Assembly: GCA_013151235.1 (NCBI GenBank)
Contig: JAADIO010000016.1
Location: forward strand, 36,553-100,552
Source: Deltaproteobacteria bacterium
GTDB lineage: Bacteria > CG2-30-53-67
Length of the DNA: 64,000 bases
Direction of reading: 5' to 3'
A program made the position numbers and the translations under genes. Of the stretch, positions 17,050 to 25,757 are shown piece after piece; the first letter of the stretch is position 1; each line of letters starts with the position of its first letter. The notes beneath the pieces are model-generated. The model worked only from the letters and a program-made list of their open reading frames with translations. It was not told the DNA's origin and ran no database searches.

Positions 17050-17871
17050 ATGCGGAGTATTGAAGAAGGATTGGAAAAGGCTCGACGGGAACGGAAGGGG
17101 ACACAGGTCGAGGGGAATCATGCCTTCCTTCAGGAGTGGCAGGGACGGTCGATCGATCGATCAAAGTTGAGCGCCTATCTTGTTTCCCTCCTGGAACCGA
17201 AGTCTCTGGCTGCGGAACAGTTCAAACGTCTTCGTACTTTAATCCTTCGGAAAATGAAAAGCCGGATGGAAAATACGATTCTTGTGACAAGTGCCGTCCA
17301 GGGAGAAGGGAAGACCACGACGGCCCTGAATCTGGCGATCTCCGTCGCTCAGGGGATGAATGAAACAGTCCTCATGATCGATACTGATCTGCGAAAACCG
17401 GGGGTCCACACCCACCTGGGGATTGAGGCGGAGCGGGGACTCGTTGATTACCTGCGGGAAGAGTGCGACCTGCCCGAACTTTTGGTCAAAACGGAAGTCC
17501 CCAAGTTGACGATCCTTCCCTCCGGTACACCTCCTGAAAACCCTTCCGAACTGCTGGCCTCCAACCGGATGAGTCAACTGCTGCGGGAGGTCAAGGGACG
17601 TTATGACAATCGGTTTGTCATCCTCGACACTTCTCCGATCAATGTTTTTACGGACACATCAATTCTGGCGCCCCAGGTGGAGGGGGTCCTCCTTGTGATC
17701 AAGGACGGCGAAACCCCCCGCGATTACGTACATCGTGCGATTATGCAATTGGAGGGCACGAATCTTCTCGGGTTGATCCTGAATCAGTTCTCCGCGCCGG
17801 AATCCCTCAAGGATACCTATTACTATTATTATGATTATGATTACGATCGTTCGGACAAGTCCCGATCGTAA
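17050..17871 (+). CDS. CpsD/CapB-type BY-kinase (tyrosine autokinase)
   Basis: 273 residues. A cytoplasmic bacterial tyrosine kinase normally activated by the last segment of a Wzz-type partner. AAEQFKRLRTLI is the family's oligomerisation helix, Walker A is VQGEGKTT (83-90), Walker A' is MIDTDLRKP and the Walker B segment is FVILDTSPI. The C-terminal tail has seven tyrosines in nine residues (257-265, YYYYYDYDY), the usual autophosphorylation cluster. It closes the five-gene operon. Its separation from the Wzz protein as a stand-alone chain is the Gram-positive-like or exosortase-locus arrangement rather than the fused Wzc type. Confidence 0.9.
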   Translation: MRSIEEGLEKARRERKGTQVEGNHAFLQEWQGRSIDRSKLSAYLVSLLEPKSLAAEQFKRLRTLILRKMKSRMENTILVTSAVQGEGKTTTALNLAISVAQGMNETVLMIDTDLRKPGVHTHLGIEAERGLVDYLREECDLPELLVKTEVPKLTILPSGTPPENPSELLASNRMSQLLREVKGRYDNRFVILDTSPINVFTDTSILAPQVEGVLLVIKDGETPRDYVHRAIMQLEGTNLLGLILNQFSAPESLKDTYYYYYDYDYDRSDKSRS

Positions 17872-17918
17872 AGGAGCGGCTGTACAAGACGTCCGTTTTG
17901 CAAAGAAGCCGTTCAGGA

Positions 17919-18164
17919 TTAGAACCCCATTTGTTCTTTTCTGGCCAGAAGAATTTCCTCGTTTTCCTCGTGATCAGGGTCCGGCACACAGGCCTCAACG
18001 GGGCAGACCTCGGCACACTGGGACGCTTCATGAAATCCCTTGCATTCGACGCATTTTTCCGGATCGATCACGTAGGTCGGGTCCCCCTCGGCAATGGCGC
18101 TGACGGGACAGACCGCTTCACATTCCCCACAGGCGACGCATTCATCGTTGATTCGATAGGCCAT
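17919..18164 (-). CDS. 2[4Fe-4S] ferredoxin
   Basis: 81 residues with two cysteine motifs, CVACGECEAVCP and CVECKGFHEASQCAEVCP. The second has a longer insertion between the second and third Cys, as in many YfhL-type or allochromatium-type ferredoxins. A short acidic C-terminal tail follows. It carries low-potential electrons; the partner is not evident. GGGAGG lies seven bases before the ATG. It is transcribed convergently with the BY-kinase gene. Confidence 0.92.
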   Translation of the reverse strand: MAYRINDECVACGECEAVCPVSAIAEGDPTYVIDPEKCVECKGFHEASQCAEVCPVEACVPDPDHEENEEILLARKEQMGF

Positions 18165-18351
18165 CTTGAGTTCCTCCCTTGAAAGATTTCCGGCATCATC
18201 AAAAGTCTCTCCGCCTGCTGCGTTTATGAGTCCGCATTGAGCTTCGAAGATGTTCCTATGTAATGACAGAGATTCCCGGACCTGTCAAGCATTCTCCGAT
18301 TTTTGCGGGTTTTCTGTTGCCGAAAGCCTGCAAGACCGACGGACAATAAGG

Positions 18352-18380
18352 TTGACAGAAAATCAAGGAAACTTTATACT
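18352..18380 (+). promoter_or_regulatory. Sigma-70-type promoter
   Basis: TTGACA (18352-18357), 17-base spacer, TATACT (18375-18380). A near-consensus promoter about 58 bases before the DUF1573 gene; it probably drives that gene and moaA. Confidence 0.7.
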
Positions 18381-18438
18381 TTCTGCGCAGTAGTTGGACG
18401 GAATTGATCCCGGACGATGCGGGGGAAGGGAGAAGGAA

Positions 18439-19182
18439 ATGAGGCAGATGCGTGTACTCTTTGCAGTCATGGGGCTGTGCTTTCTCATCAGCCTGTCCCA
18501 GGCCGAGGCGGCAAATCCGCGGATATCCTTTCAGGAGAAGGATTACAATTTTGGAACGGTGAAAGAAGGAACGGAGGTGACCCATGAATTCAGTTTTCGT
18601 AACGGGGGAGACGCCGATCTGGTCATCACCGATGTCAAGACCTCCTGCGGATGCACGGCGGCGGTGACTTCCGCCAAAACAATTGCCTCGGGAAAGAGTG
18701 GGACGCTGAAAGTGACCTTCAACTCCCGGGGGCGCCGGGGACACCAGACCAAGACGATTACCGTTTATTCCAATGATCCCGGACAACCCCGGGCGGCGGT
18801 CCGGCTGGAAGGTGAGGTGGATGCCGGAGATCAGCCGAAGATCTTTGTGAACCCCATGCGTCTCGATATCGGGGTCGTCCCCCCCGGGGAGTCGGTGGTA
18901 CGGGAACTCTCGGTCAGTAACAAGGGAACGGCGGAACTCGTCCTGGAAAATTTCGTCGGGCGAAACAGCGTCGCCGTGGAAACAACGGGTGGCGCAAAGA
19001 TCGAACGGACGGTGAAACCGCAGAAGACGGTCAAAATCCGGGTAATCGTCACACCGAAGAAGAGAGAAGGCGTCTACCAGGGCTATTTGCAGATCCGAAA
19101 CAATTCCCTTCGTCGTATTGTTACGGTCCCCGTCTACGGTTACGTCAGCGATAAATACGAATTGAAACCGCAGTACCGATAG
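18439..19182 (+). CDS. DUF1573 exported protein
   Basis: About 247 residues with a signal peptide (residues 1-~20, ending S-Q-A-E-A-A). Residues ~28-125 are a DUF1573 immunoglobulin-like domain: F.EKDYNFGTVKEGTEVTHEF, then TDVKTSCGCTAA with its CGC, then SGTLKVTFNSRGRRG and ITVYSNDP. A second similar beta domain follows without the CGC. The family is secreted; its molecular role is unknown. GAAGGAGAAGGAA precedes the chosen ATG; a further ATG is at 18448. moaA starts three bases after the stop, so the two are probably co-transcribed. Confidence 0.88.
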   Translation: MRQMRVLFAVMGLCFLISLSQAEAANPRISFQEKDYNFGTVKEGTEVTHEFSFRNGGDADLVITDVKTSCGCTAAVTSAKTIASGKSGTLKVTFNSRGRRGHQTKTITVYSNDPGQPRAAVRLEGEVDAGDQPKIFVNPMRLDIGVVPPGESVVRELSVSNKGTAELVLENFVGRNSVAVETTGGAKIERTVKPQKTVKIRVIVTPKKREGVYQGYLQIRNNSLRRIVTVPVYGYVSDKYELKPQYR

Positions 19183-19185
19183 GGT

Positions 19186-20181
19186 ATGGCACTTTTTGAC
19201 CTCCACAAACGTCGCATCAACTATCTTCGCATCTCCGTGACCGACCGGTGCAATCTTCGATGCCTCTACTGTGTGCCCGACCGTGAACGATCCTTTCTTT
19301 CCAGGGAGGAGATCCTCCGTTATGAAGAGATCCTCCGGGTGGCATCTTTTGCCGTCCGGGAGGGAATTACGAAGATCCGTATTACCGGCGGGGAACCTCT
19401 GATTCGTCGCGGTGTCGTCGATCTGATCGCCCGTCTTCACCGCATCCCCGGCCTTGTGGAGATCAGCCTGACCACCAACGGCATCCGCCTCAAGGACCTT
19501 GCCCGTCCCCTTTATCTCGCAGGTGTGCGGAGGATCAATATCAGCCTTGACACCCTGAACCCGAAGCGGTTCCGCCGGATCACCCGGCAGGGGGCAATTG
19601 ATGAGGTCTTCGCCGGAATCGCCGCTGCGGAGGCGGAAGGATTTTTTCCGATCAAGTTGAACATGGTCGTCATGAAGGGGGTCAATGACCATGAAATCCC
19701 CGAGTTTGTCCGCTTGGCCCGGGAGTCCCCCTATCACATACGTTTTGTCGAATTGATGCCGATGGGGCTTTGCCCCGTCCCCCGGCATTCCTTTCTTCCC
19801 GCCACCGAGATCCTGGACGCGGTCCGATCTCATGCCGATATCTCGCCGGTGCCCCCTCATCCCTATGAAGGTCCCGCCGTTCGTTACCGGATTCAAGGGG
19901 GCAAAGGAGAAATCGGGATCATCAGTCCTTTGAGCAACCACTTCTGCGGTTCCTGCAACCGTCTGCGGTTGACCGCCGACGGACATTTACGGAGCTGTCT
20001 CTTTTCGGATCGGGAGATCCATCTCAAGCCGGCCCTGCGAAACGGCCGGGATAACGCAGCGATCGAGAAACAGCTCAAGATCCTTTTTCAGCAGGCCCTT
20101 CACGCCAAGCCGGCCGGTCATATGATTCGTTCCGATGATTCCGCAGGCCTCGCCCGGACCATGACGGCCATCGGCGGCTGA
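19186..20181 (+). CDS. moaA: GTP 3',8-cyclase (molybdopterin biosynthesis)
   Basis: Radical SAM enzyme that converts GTP to 3',8-cyclo-GTP, the first step to the molybdenum/tungsten cofactor. 331 residues. The N-terminal cluster is CNLRCLYC, the C-terminal cluster CGSCNRLRLTADGHLRSC, ITGGEPLIRRG is the SAM segment and TTNGIRL the next strand. The end reads RTMTAIGG; the double Gly near the C-terminus is needed in the family. No other cofactor gene is adjacent, but the tungstate importer at 37 kb implies a use for the product. Confidence 0.95.
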   Translation: MALFDLHKRRINYLRISVTDRCNLRCLYCVPDRERSFLSREEILRYEEILRVASFAVREGITKIRITGGEPLIRRGVVDLIARLHRIPGLVEISLTTNGIRLKDLARPLYLAGVRRINISLDTLNPKRFRRITRQGAIDEVFAGIAAAEAEGFFPIKLNMVVMKGVNDHEIPEFVRLARESPYHIRFVELMPMGLCPVPRHSFLPATEILDAVRSHADISPVPPHPYEGPAVRYRIQGGKGEIGIISPLSNHFCGSCNRLRLTADGHLRSCLFSDREIHLKPALRNGRDNAAIEKQLKILFQQALHAKPAGHMIRSDDSAGLARTMTAIGG

Positions 20182-20254
20182 TCGGGAAGAGATTGTCATC
20201 GCCCGCCCGTAATCAATGGCGTTCACTGTATTTCCCGCAGGAGAAAAAAGGCGG

Positions 20255-21037
20255 ATGCCCGACATCGAGATTCAGGGCCAACGAATCCACTACCTGGACC
20301 GGGGGAAGGGAGAGGTCGTCTTCATGCTCCACGGGCTGGCCGGGTCCTCCCGCTTCTGGGAGGATACCCTGAACGTTCTTCCGGAGGGGTTTCGGGGGAT
20401 TGCGCCGGACCTGCCCGGGTTCGGAGACTCGGAAAAGCCGAAACGGAGATACAGCTGTTCCGATCATCTTGCGATGATGCAGGGATTGGCGAATTTCCTC
20501 GGGCACAAACCACTTTTTCTTGTGGGCCATTCCATGGGCGGGGTGGTGGCGCTCTTGTGGACACTGAATATGCCGGAGACCGTCCGGAAGATGATCCTGG
20601 TCAATGTCCCGGTCTCCGGAGGACGCGCCCTCCATGGACGGGGAAGAATCGGTGCCGCCCTGCCGGGTCTGGCTGCCGTACAGATCGGGCTCCATCTACC
20701 CCCGGTCTTGTGGATGCTGCGCAAATTTCTGCGATACTATTATGTTCTCGATCCCCGTTTCACAAAAGACGCAAGAAAGGCGCCCCTCTACAGTTTATGG
20801 GGAAACGCCAGGGCATTGAAAAGACTCGATCTTTCTCCCCGGTTGTCTGAAATCAAAGTCCCGACCCTGGTGATCGGCACCCGGAAAGACGGAATCGTCC
20901 GCCCTTCGGAATTTGAAAAAACGGCCCGGAAAATTCCCGGCTCCGAAGCAGTCTGGATCGACGGGGCCGGCCATTGTCCCACGTTGGAACGGCCGGAGGA
21001 GACTCACAGGATGATGATGGCGTTTCTGAAATCGTAA
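20255..21037 (+). CDS. Alpha/beta-fold hydrolase
   Basis: About 260 residues. VFMLHGLAGSSRFWED is the oxyanion strand, VGHSMGGVV the nucleophile elbow (Ser), VPTLVIGTRKDGIV carries the acid strand, and GAGHCPTLERPEE holds the catalytic His. The substrate cannot be told; esterase, C-C hydrolase or haloperoxidase-like enzymes share this layout. I chose the ATG at 20255 (MPDIEIQGQRIHY) over 20216. Confidence 0.85.
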   Translation: MPDIEIQGQRIHYLDRGKGEVVFMLHGLAGSSRFWEDTLNVLPEGFRGIAPDLPGFGDSEKPKRRYSCSDHLAMMQGLANFLGHKPLFLVGHSMGGVVALLWTLNMPETVRKMILVNVPVSGGRALHGRGRIGAALPGLAAVQIGLHLPPVLWMLRKFLRYYYVLDPRFTKDARKAPLYSLWGNARALKRLDLSPRLSEIKVPTLVIGTRKDGIVRPSEFEKTARKIPGSEAVWIDGAGHCPTLERPEETHRMMMAFLKS

Positions 21038-21066
21038 AACAGTATGGTAAGTGAAGGAGTTTAGAG

Positions 21067-22110
21067 ATGAACGAAAAGGTCGCCGTCATCGGCGCCGGAG
21101 CCTGGGGAACCACCCTGGCCAATCTCCTTGCTAAAAAGGGAATAAACGTTTCCCTGTGGGTCTTTGAAAAGGACCTTGCGAAGAGGATGGGGGAAGAACA
21201 TGAAAACCGGCTCTATCTTCCCGGCGTCCTGCTGTCGGAACGGCTTGTCCCCTCCTCCTCTGTGGAAGCGGTTGCGCACGGATGCCGAACTTTTTTGCTG
21301 GTGACTCCTTCCCACGTAACGCGGAAGGTGATCCGGGCCTTTGCGCCCTCTCTTCCCGACGATGCCCTGGTGATCAGCGCCGGCAAGGGGATAGAAAATG
21401 AGACCCTCATGACCCTGTCGGAGGTCCTGCCCGCGGAATTGCCGCAACTCCCGAAGTCGAACTTCGCCTATCTTTCGGGACCGAGCTTCGCCCGGGAGGT
21501 TGCCGCCGAACTTCCCACGGCGGTCTCCGTGGCATCGAAGGACCGCAGGACGGCCGAGGTGGTACAGCAGCTCTTCTCCACCCCCTACTTCCGGGTTTAT
21601 ACCACACCGGATGTGGTCGGCGTGGAGCTGGGTGGCGCCGTGAAGAACGTCATGGCCATTGCCGCGGGCTTAAGTGACGGCCTTGGGTTCGGTTATGATA
21701 CGAGGGCCGCTCTCATCACCCGTGGATTAAATGAGATGTCCCGTCTCGGCACAACCCTTGGGGCGCTGCCGCGCACCTTCATGGGGCTGGCCGGGCTGGG
21801 GGATCTCGTCCTCACCTGCACGGGAGATTTGAGCCGGAACCGGACGGTGGGGCTGAAACTTGCCGAAGGCAAGACGATGGAGGAGATCGTCAGCACGACC
21901 CGGACTGTTGCCGAAGGGATCCGGACTACCCGGTCGGTTCATGACCTGGCTGCACGGGAGGGGGTGGAGATGCCGATTACCCGGCAGGTCTACCGGATCC
22001 TCTACGAAGGGATCGACCCGAAGGATGCCGTACGGGAATTAATGAGCCGGGACCCGAAGGATGAACTGGAAGAGGAGGAGGATCGAAAACGGATGGGGTG
22101 GAGTTCATGA
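21067..22110 (+). CDS. gpsA: Glycerol-3-phosphate dehydrogenase [NAD(P)+]
   Basis: Reduces dihydroxyacetone phosphate to sn-glycerol 3-phosphate for phospholipid synthesis. 347 residues. The Rossmann motif is VIGAGAWGTTLA. LSGPSFAREVA is the family signature and ELGGAVKNVMAIAAGLSDGL carries the catalytic Lys. GLAGLGDLVLTCT and SRNRTVG follow. The C-terminal ~15 residues are an acidic extra tail. The stop overlaps the next start by 4 bases. Confidence 0.96.
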   Translation: MNEKVAVIGAGAWGTTLANLLAKKGINVSLWVFEKDLAKRMGEEHENRLYLPGVLLSERLVPSSSVEAVAHGCRTFLLVTPSHVTRKVIRAFAPSLPDDALVISAGKGIENETLMTLSEVLPAELPQLPKSNFAYLSGPSFAREVAAELPTAVSVASKDRRTAEVVQQLFSTPYFRVYTTPDVVGVELGGAVKNVMAIAAGLSDGLGFGYDTRAALITRGLNEMSRLGTTLGALPRTFMGLAGLGDLVLTCTGDLSRNRTVGLKLAEGKTMEEIVSTTRTVAEGIRTTRSVHDLAAREGVEMPITRQVYRILYEGIDPKDAVRELMSRDPKDELEEEEDRKRMGWSS

Positions 22111-23744
22111 CACCGGGTGAGGTCTTTCGGATTTTCATGGGGATTTTCGGCGGCGTGGGGCTCTTTGTCTACGGAATGAAACGGACCGCCGGCGGTCTCC
22201 AGAAGGTCGCCGGAAAACGGATGCGTGACATCCTGAGCAGTCTGACCGACACCCCCGTCAAGGGGACCGTCATCGGTGCCCTCATGGCGGCCACGATTCA
22301 GTCTTCCAGCGCCACCACGGTCATGCTCGTCGGTTTTGTGAACGCCTCTCTCATGACGCTGACCCAGGCCATCGGCGTGGTCTACGGCGCAAACATCGGG
22401 ACCACCTTCACCGTCCAGTTGATCGCCTTCCGGCTGGCCGACTACTCCCTTCTCCTTATCGGGACGGGGGTCCTCCTCTATGTCTCCAAGCGGAACCGGC
22501 TTGTTCAGTATCTCGGGCAATCCATCCTGGGCTTCGGTTTCATCTTTCTGGGGCTGAAGATCCTGTCCGAGACCACACTTCCCCTTCGTTCCTATCCCGG
22601 CTTCGTAGATGCCATGGTCTCCATGGGAGCTTACCCCCTCTTCGGGATCGTCGTCTCCGCTGTTTTCACCGGGATCATCCAGAGCAGCGCCGCCACCATC
22701 GGCATTGCCATGGTCCTCACCAGCCAGGGGATCCTCGATCTCAGTGCAGCGATTCCGATATTTCTCGGCGCCGACATCGGGACCTGCAGCACGGCACTGA
22801 TCTCCAGCATCGGATCGAATCGGGAAGGCAAACGGGTCGCCGTGGCCCATCTCCTTTTCAACCTGATCGGGACGATGCTCATTTATCCCTTCATGGGACA
22901 GTTCCATGATCTGATCCTCTGGGTCTCCAACCCCTTTACCTCGAGCGTCTCCCGGCAGATCGCCAACGGGCACATGCTCTTCAAGCTCCTCGATACGCTG
23001 GTCTTTCTGCCCCTGACGGTCCCCTTCCGAAAACTGATTATCTTCATGCTCCCCATCGTCCCGGAACTTGAACGGGCCTTCCGGGTCCGTTACATCGATG
23101 AGCAGGTCCTTGACACCCCGGAAATCGCCCTGGGCGAGGCCTACAAGGAGGCGGAACGGATGGGGTACCGGGTCCTGGAGATGCTGAAGACATCCATCAT
23201 CGTTTTCCAGGAGGATGATGATTACCTCCGGCAGAAGCTCAAGAAGATGGACAATGAGATCGACTTCCTCGATGATGCAATTACCCGCTATCTGACCACC
23301 CTTTCCCAGGGTGACCTGACGGTCGAGCAGTCCCAGCGGGAGGTCTCCCTCCTCTATTTTGTGGATGATCTGGAGCACATCGGGGACCTGATCGACAAGA
23401 GTCTCATGGAACTCGCGAGGAAGAAGATCGATCTCCGGCTGAGCTTTTCTCCGGCGGGCGTACAGGACATCATCCGGATGCACCACCAGGTATGTACGCA
23501 CCTGCAACAGGCAATCCGGTCCTTTATGGAAGACGATGATGGCCTGGCCCGGCAGCTCCTTGATGCCTCGTCCCGCATCGAACAGCTGGAAGCCGATCTC
23601 CGTCTGGCCCATGTCAAGCGGCTCCACGGAGGACTTCAGGAGACGATCGATACCAGCTCAATCCACCTCGACGTGATCAGCACTTTCAAGCTGATCAGTG
23701 CCCACACCGCCAATATTGCACAGGTTGTCTCCGGAGAGGTCTGA
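22107..23744 (+). CDS. Na/Pi cotransporter (NptA-like) with PhoU domain
   Basis: About 545 residues. The first ~310 are hydrophobic, with eight or so membrane segments and the paired family motifs TIQSSSATTVM and IIQSSAATIGI. Residues ~340-540 are helical and PhoU-like (ALGEAYKEAERMGYRVLEML...), cytoplasmic and probably regulatory. Imports phosphate with sodium by family knowledge; the actual substrate is unproven. The ATG at 22107 overlaps the gpsA stop (ATGA). A GTG at 22098 is an alternative. Confidence 0.88.
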   Translation: MTPGEVFRIFMGIFGGVGLFVYGMKRTAGGLQKVAGKRMRDILSSLTDTPVKGTVIGALMAATIQSSSATTVMLVGFVNASLMTLTQAIGVVYGANIGTTFTVQLIAFRLADYSLLLIGTGVLLYVSKRNRLVQYLGQSILGFGFIFLGLKILSETTLPLRSYPGFVDAMVSMGAYPLFGIVVSAVFTGIIQSSAATIGIAMVLTSQGILDLSAAIPIFLGADIGTCSTALISSIGSNREGKRVAVAHLLFNLIGTMLIYPFMGQFHDLILWVSNPFTSSVSRQIANGHMLFKLLDTLVFLPLTVPFRKLIIFMLPIVPELERAFRVRYIDEQVLDTPEIALGEAYKEAERMGYRVLEMLKTSIIVFQEDDDYLRQKLKKMDNEIDFLDDAITRYLTTLSQGDLTVEQSQREVSLLYFVDDLEHIGDLIDKSLMELARKKIDLRLSFSPAGVQDIIRMHHQVCTHLQQAIRSFMEDDDGLARQLLDASSRIEQLEADLRLAHVKRLHGGLQETIDTSSIHLDVISTFKLISAHTANIAQVVSGEV

Positions 23745-23790
23745 AAAATGAAAATTCACCCGCAGGAAAAAAACCGGAAAGGAAGAGTGC

Positions 23791-24552
23791 ATGGACCCCG
23801 ATGAGTTGAAGAAATTGCTCCAGGAGATCCGAAAGGGAAAGATGAGTGTAACCGAAGGGATGAAGCGTCTGCGGGATCTCCCTTATGAGGATCTCGGTTT
23901 TGCCCACATCGATCATCATCGGGCACTCCGCCAGGGGAGTCCGGAAGTGATCTTTTGTGAAGGAAAAACGGAGAGCCGGATTGTGCAGATTGTGGAGCGG
24001 ATGCTGGCACAAGGGTATGACGTGTTGGCGACGCGGGCCTCTCCGTCCATCTACCGGGAGATCCGGAAACTCGACGGGAAGGCCCGGTATTACACAGACT
24101 CCCGTACCATCGTGATCCGGCGGAAAAAGAAACGCCTTGTGGGAAGCATCCTGATCCTTTCCGCCGGGACCTCGGACATCTCCGTCGCCGAGGAGGCGGC
24201 CGTCACGGCCGAGACCCTGGGGAGCCGGGTGGAGACCCTCTACGACATCGGCGTCTCGGGAATCCACCGCCTCTTCGACCAGCGTGAAAAGATTATGTCC
24301 GCCCGGGTCCTCATTGTTGTTGCCGGAATGGAGGGGGCACTGGCCAGCGTTGTCGGAGGGCTGGTCGATAAACCAATCATCGCCGTTCCCACCAGTATCG
24401 GATACGGTGCGAGTTTCGGCGGGATTGCCGCCCTGTTGGGGATGCTCAACTCCTGTGCCGCAGGCGTGGCCGTCGTTAACATCGACAACGGTTTCGGTGC
24501 GGGGGCCATGGCACACCGGATCAACCTCCTCGGAAAGAGTCCATCGAGTTAA
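23791..24552 (+). CDS. larB: LarB, nickel-pincer-nucleotide cofactor biosynthesis protein
   Basis: Carboxylates and hydrolyses nicotinic acid adenine dinucleotide in the pathway to the nickel-pincer cofactor of lactate racemase-type enzymes. 253 residues. The N-terminal segment LRDLPYEDLGFAHIDHHR and GSPEVIFCEGKT are characteristic. The second half is a PurE-like domain (SAGTSDISVAEEAA, DIGVSGIHRL, GMEGALASVVGGLV, VPTSIGYG). GGAAGAG precedes the ATG. larC, larE and larA are not in the window, so it is isolated here. Confidence 0.92.
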   Translation: MDPDELKKLLQEIRKGKMSVTEGMKRLRDLPYEDLGFAHIDHHRALRQGSPEVIFCEGKTESRIVQIVERMLAQGYDVLATRASPSIYREIRKLDGKARYYTDSRTIVIRRKKKRLVGSILILSAGTSDISVAEEAAVTAETLGSRVETLYDIGVSGIHRLFDQREKIMSARVLIVVAGMEGALASVVGGLVDKPIIAVPTSIGYGASFGGIAALLGMLNSCAAGVAVVNIDNGFGAGAMAHRINLLGKSPSS

Positions 24553-24620
24553 AGACTGTATGACCTGCGCCCAGCTGGAACCGAAAGATATTTACGACAA
24601 AGTCCTTCGGTGGACAGACA

Positions 24621-24655
24621 AAAGGGCCTTCCGCTATTTGTGCTGAAGGCCCTTT
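24621..24655. terminator. Bidirectional terminator hairpin between larB and ilvE
   Basis: A perfect 11-bp stem, AAAGGGCCTTC (24621-24631) with GAAGGCCCTTT (24645-24655), and a 13-base loop, between two convergent genes. The A and T ends of the stem provide short U-tracts in both directions. Confidence 0.75.
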
Positions 24656-24685
24656 CCGACAGATGGTTCCCGACTGCCGTTGTTC

Positions 24686-25600
24686 TCAGATCTTTGCGAG
24701 CCACTCGGGGTGCTTGCTGTTTTTCCCGTGGACCGCCTCGAAGTAGCTCGACTGGATTTTCCGTGTCACCGGTCCCGGCTTGCCTTCCCCGATGGTCCGC
24801 CCGTCGATCTCCCGGATCGGGGTGATCTCGGCGGCGGTGCCGACAAAGAAGGCCTCGTCGGCGATGTAAAGCTCATCCCGGGTAAACCGTTCCTCCGTAA
24901 CCTCAAGGCCCGCTTCCTTTGCGAGCGTCATCACCGATTCCCGGGTGATCCCCTCAAGAATCGAGGTCAGAGGAGTGGTCTTGATCCGTCCTTTCCGGAC
25001 GATAAAGATGTTCTCTCCCGGACCTTCAGAGACATACCCCTCGGTATCCAGCAGAAGTGCCTCATGATAGCCGTGAGCAATCGCCTCCCTCTTGGCGAGC
25101 TGGGAGTTGATATAGGAACCGCAGGCCTTGGCCTTGGTCATGGCGGTATTGACATGGGTTCGGGCGTAGGAGGAGACCATGACGCGGATCCCGTTTTTCA
25201 GCCCATCTTCCCCGAGGTAGGTCCCCCAGGGCCAGGCGGCGACGGCAACCTGAATGGGATTGTCCTTGACGTAGAGTCCCATGTCCCCGTAACCGATGAA
25301 AACGAGAGGACGGATGTAGCATTCGGTGAGGCCGTTGACCCGGACCGTATCGAGGTTTGCTTCGAAGAGTTCGCGGTTCGTGTAGGGGATCTCCATCTGC
25401 ATGATGTGAGCCGAGGCGAAAAGGCGATCCACATGCTCCTGCAGGCGGAAAATGGCCGAGCCGCCGTCGATTTCGTAACAGCGGATCCCTTCGAAAACTC
25501 CCATGCCGTAATGGAGGGTGTGGGTCAGGACATGGACATTCGCCTCCGACCAAGAGATGAATTTCCCGTCCATCCAGATTTTTGATGCTTCCTGAATCAT
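24686..25600 (-). CDS. ilvE: Branched-chain amino acid aminotransferase
   Basis: Last step of Leu/Ile/Val synthesis and first of their breakdown; PLP enzyme. About 304 residues. [14 protein letters not shown] is the N-terminal signature, [12 protein letters not shown] carries the PLP lysine region, [20 protein letters not shown] is the family signature, and [11 protein letters not shown] follows. GGAG is one base before a first ATG at 25609 but nine bases before the ATG at 25600, so I chose 25600. Transcribed leftward; it shares an AT-rich divergent region with the HEAT-repeat gene. Confidence 0.95.
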   Translation of the reverse strand: MIQEASKIWMDGKFISWSEANVHVLTHTLHYGMGVFEGIRCYEIDGGSAIFRLQEHVDRLFASAHIMQMEIPYTNRELFEANLDTVRVNGLTECYIRPLVFIGYGDMGLYVKDNPIQVAVAAWPWGTYLGEDGLKNGIRVMVSSYARTHVNTAMTKAKACGSYINSQLAKREAIAHGYHEALLLDTEGYVSEGPGENIFIVRKGRIKTTPLTSILEGITRESVMTLAKEAGLEVTEERFTRDELYIADEAFFVGTAAEITPIREIDGRTIGEGKPGPVTRKIQSSYFEAVHGKNSKHPEWLAKI

Positions 25601-25657
25601 TGCTTTCATTCTCCTGCAGAGAGTTACAAGTAAAATAAGTTATAAGATTCTTTCGGG

Positions 25658-25702
25658 CCTGTCAATCATTTTCAGGTTTGTGCAAATGGATTGATTGACA
25701 GG
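25658..25702. promoter_or_regulatory. Inverted repeat (candidate operator) in divergent promoter region
   Basis: CCTGTCAATCA (25658-25668) and TGATTGACAGG (25692-25702) are perfect 11-base complements separated by 23 bases. The right arm covers a TTGACA -35 box. It could bind a dimeric regulator of one or both divergent genes. Confidence 0.5.
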
Positions 25703-25724
25703 TATTTATAACTCATTGTAAAAT
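25695..25724 (+). promoter_or_regulatory. Sigma-70-type promoter for the HEAT-repeat gene
   Basis: TTGACA (25695-25700), 18-base spacer, TAAAAT (25719-25724), 34 bases before the ATG. Confidence 0.5.
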
Positions 25725-25757
25725 AATAAAAAGTAATAAATTTATTTCGGATTTTTC

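Noticed and set aside
18256-19986. Leftward 576-codon frame opposite DUF1573 and moaA
   Set aside because: Spans two well-supported rightward genes and the promoter between them; no family likeness.
22002-23627. Very long leftward frame (541 codons) opposite the Na/Pi symporter
   Set aside because: Exact antisense of a clear transporter gene; Gly/Asp/Glu-rich composition is the usual complement artefact of a high-GC coding strand.
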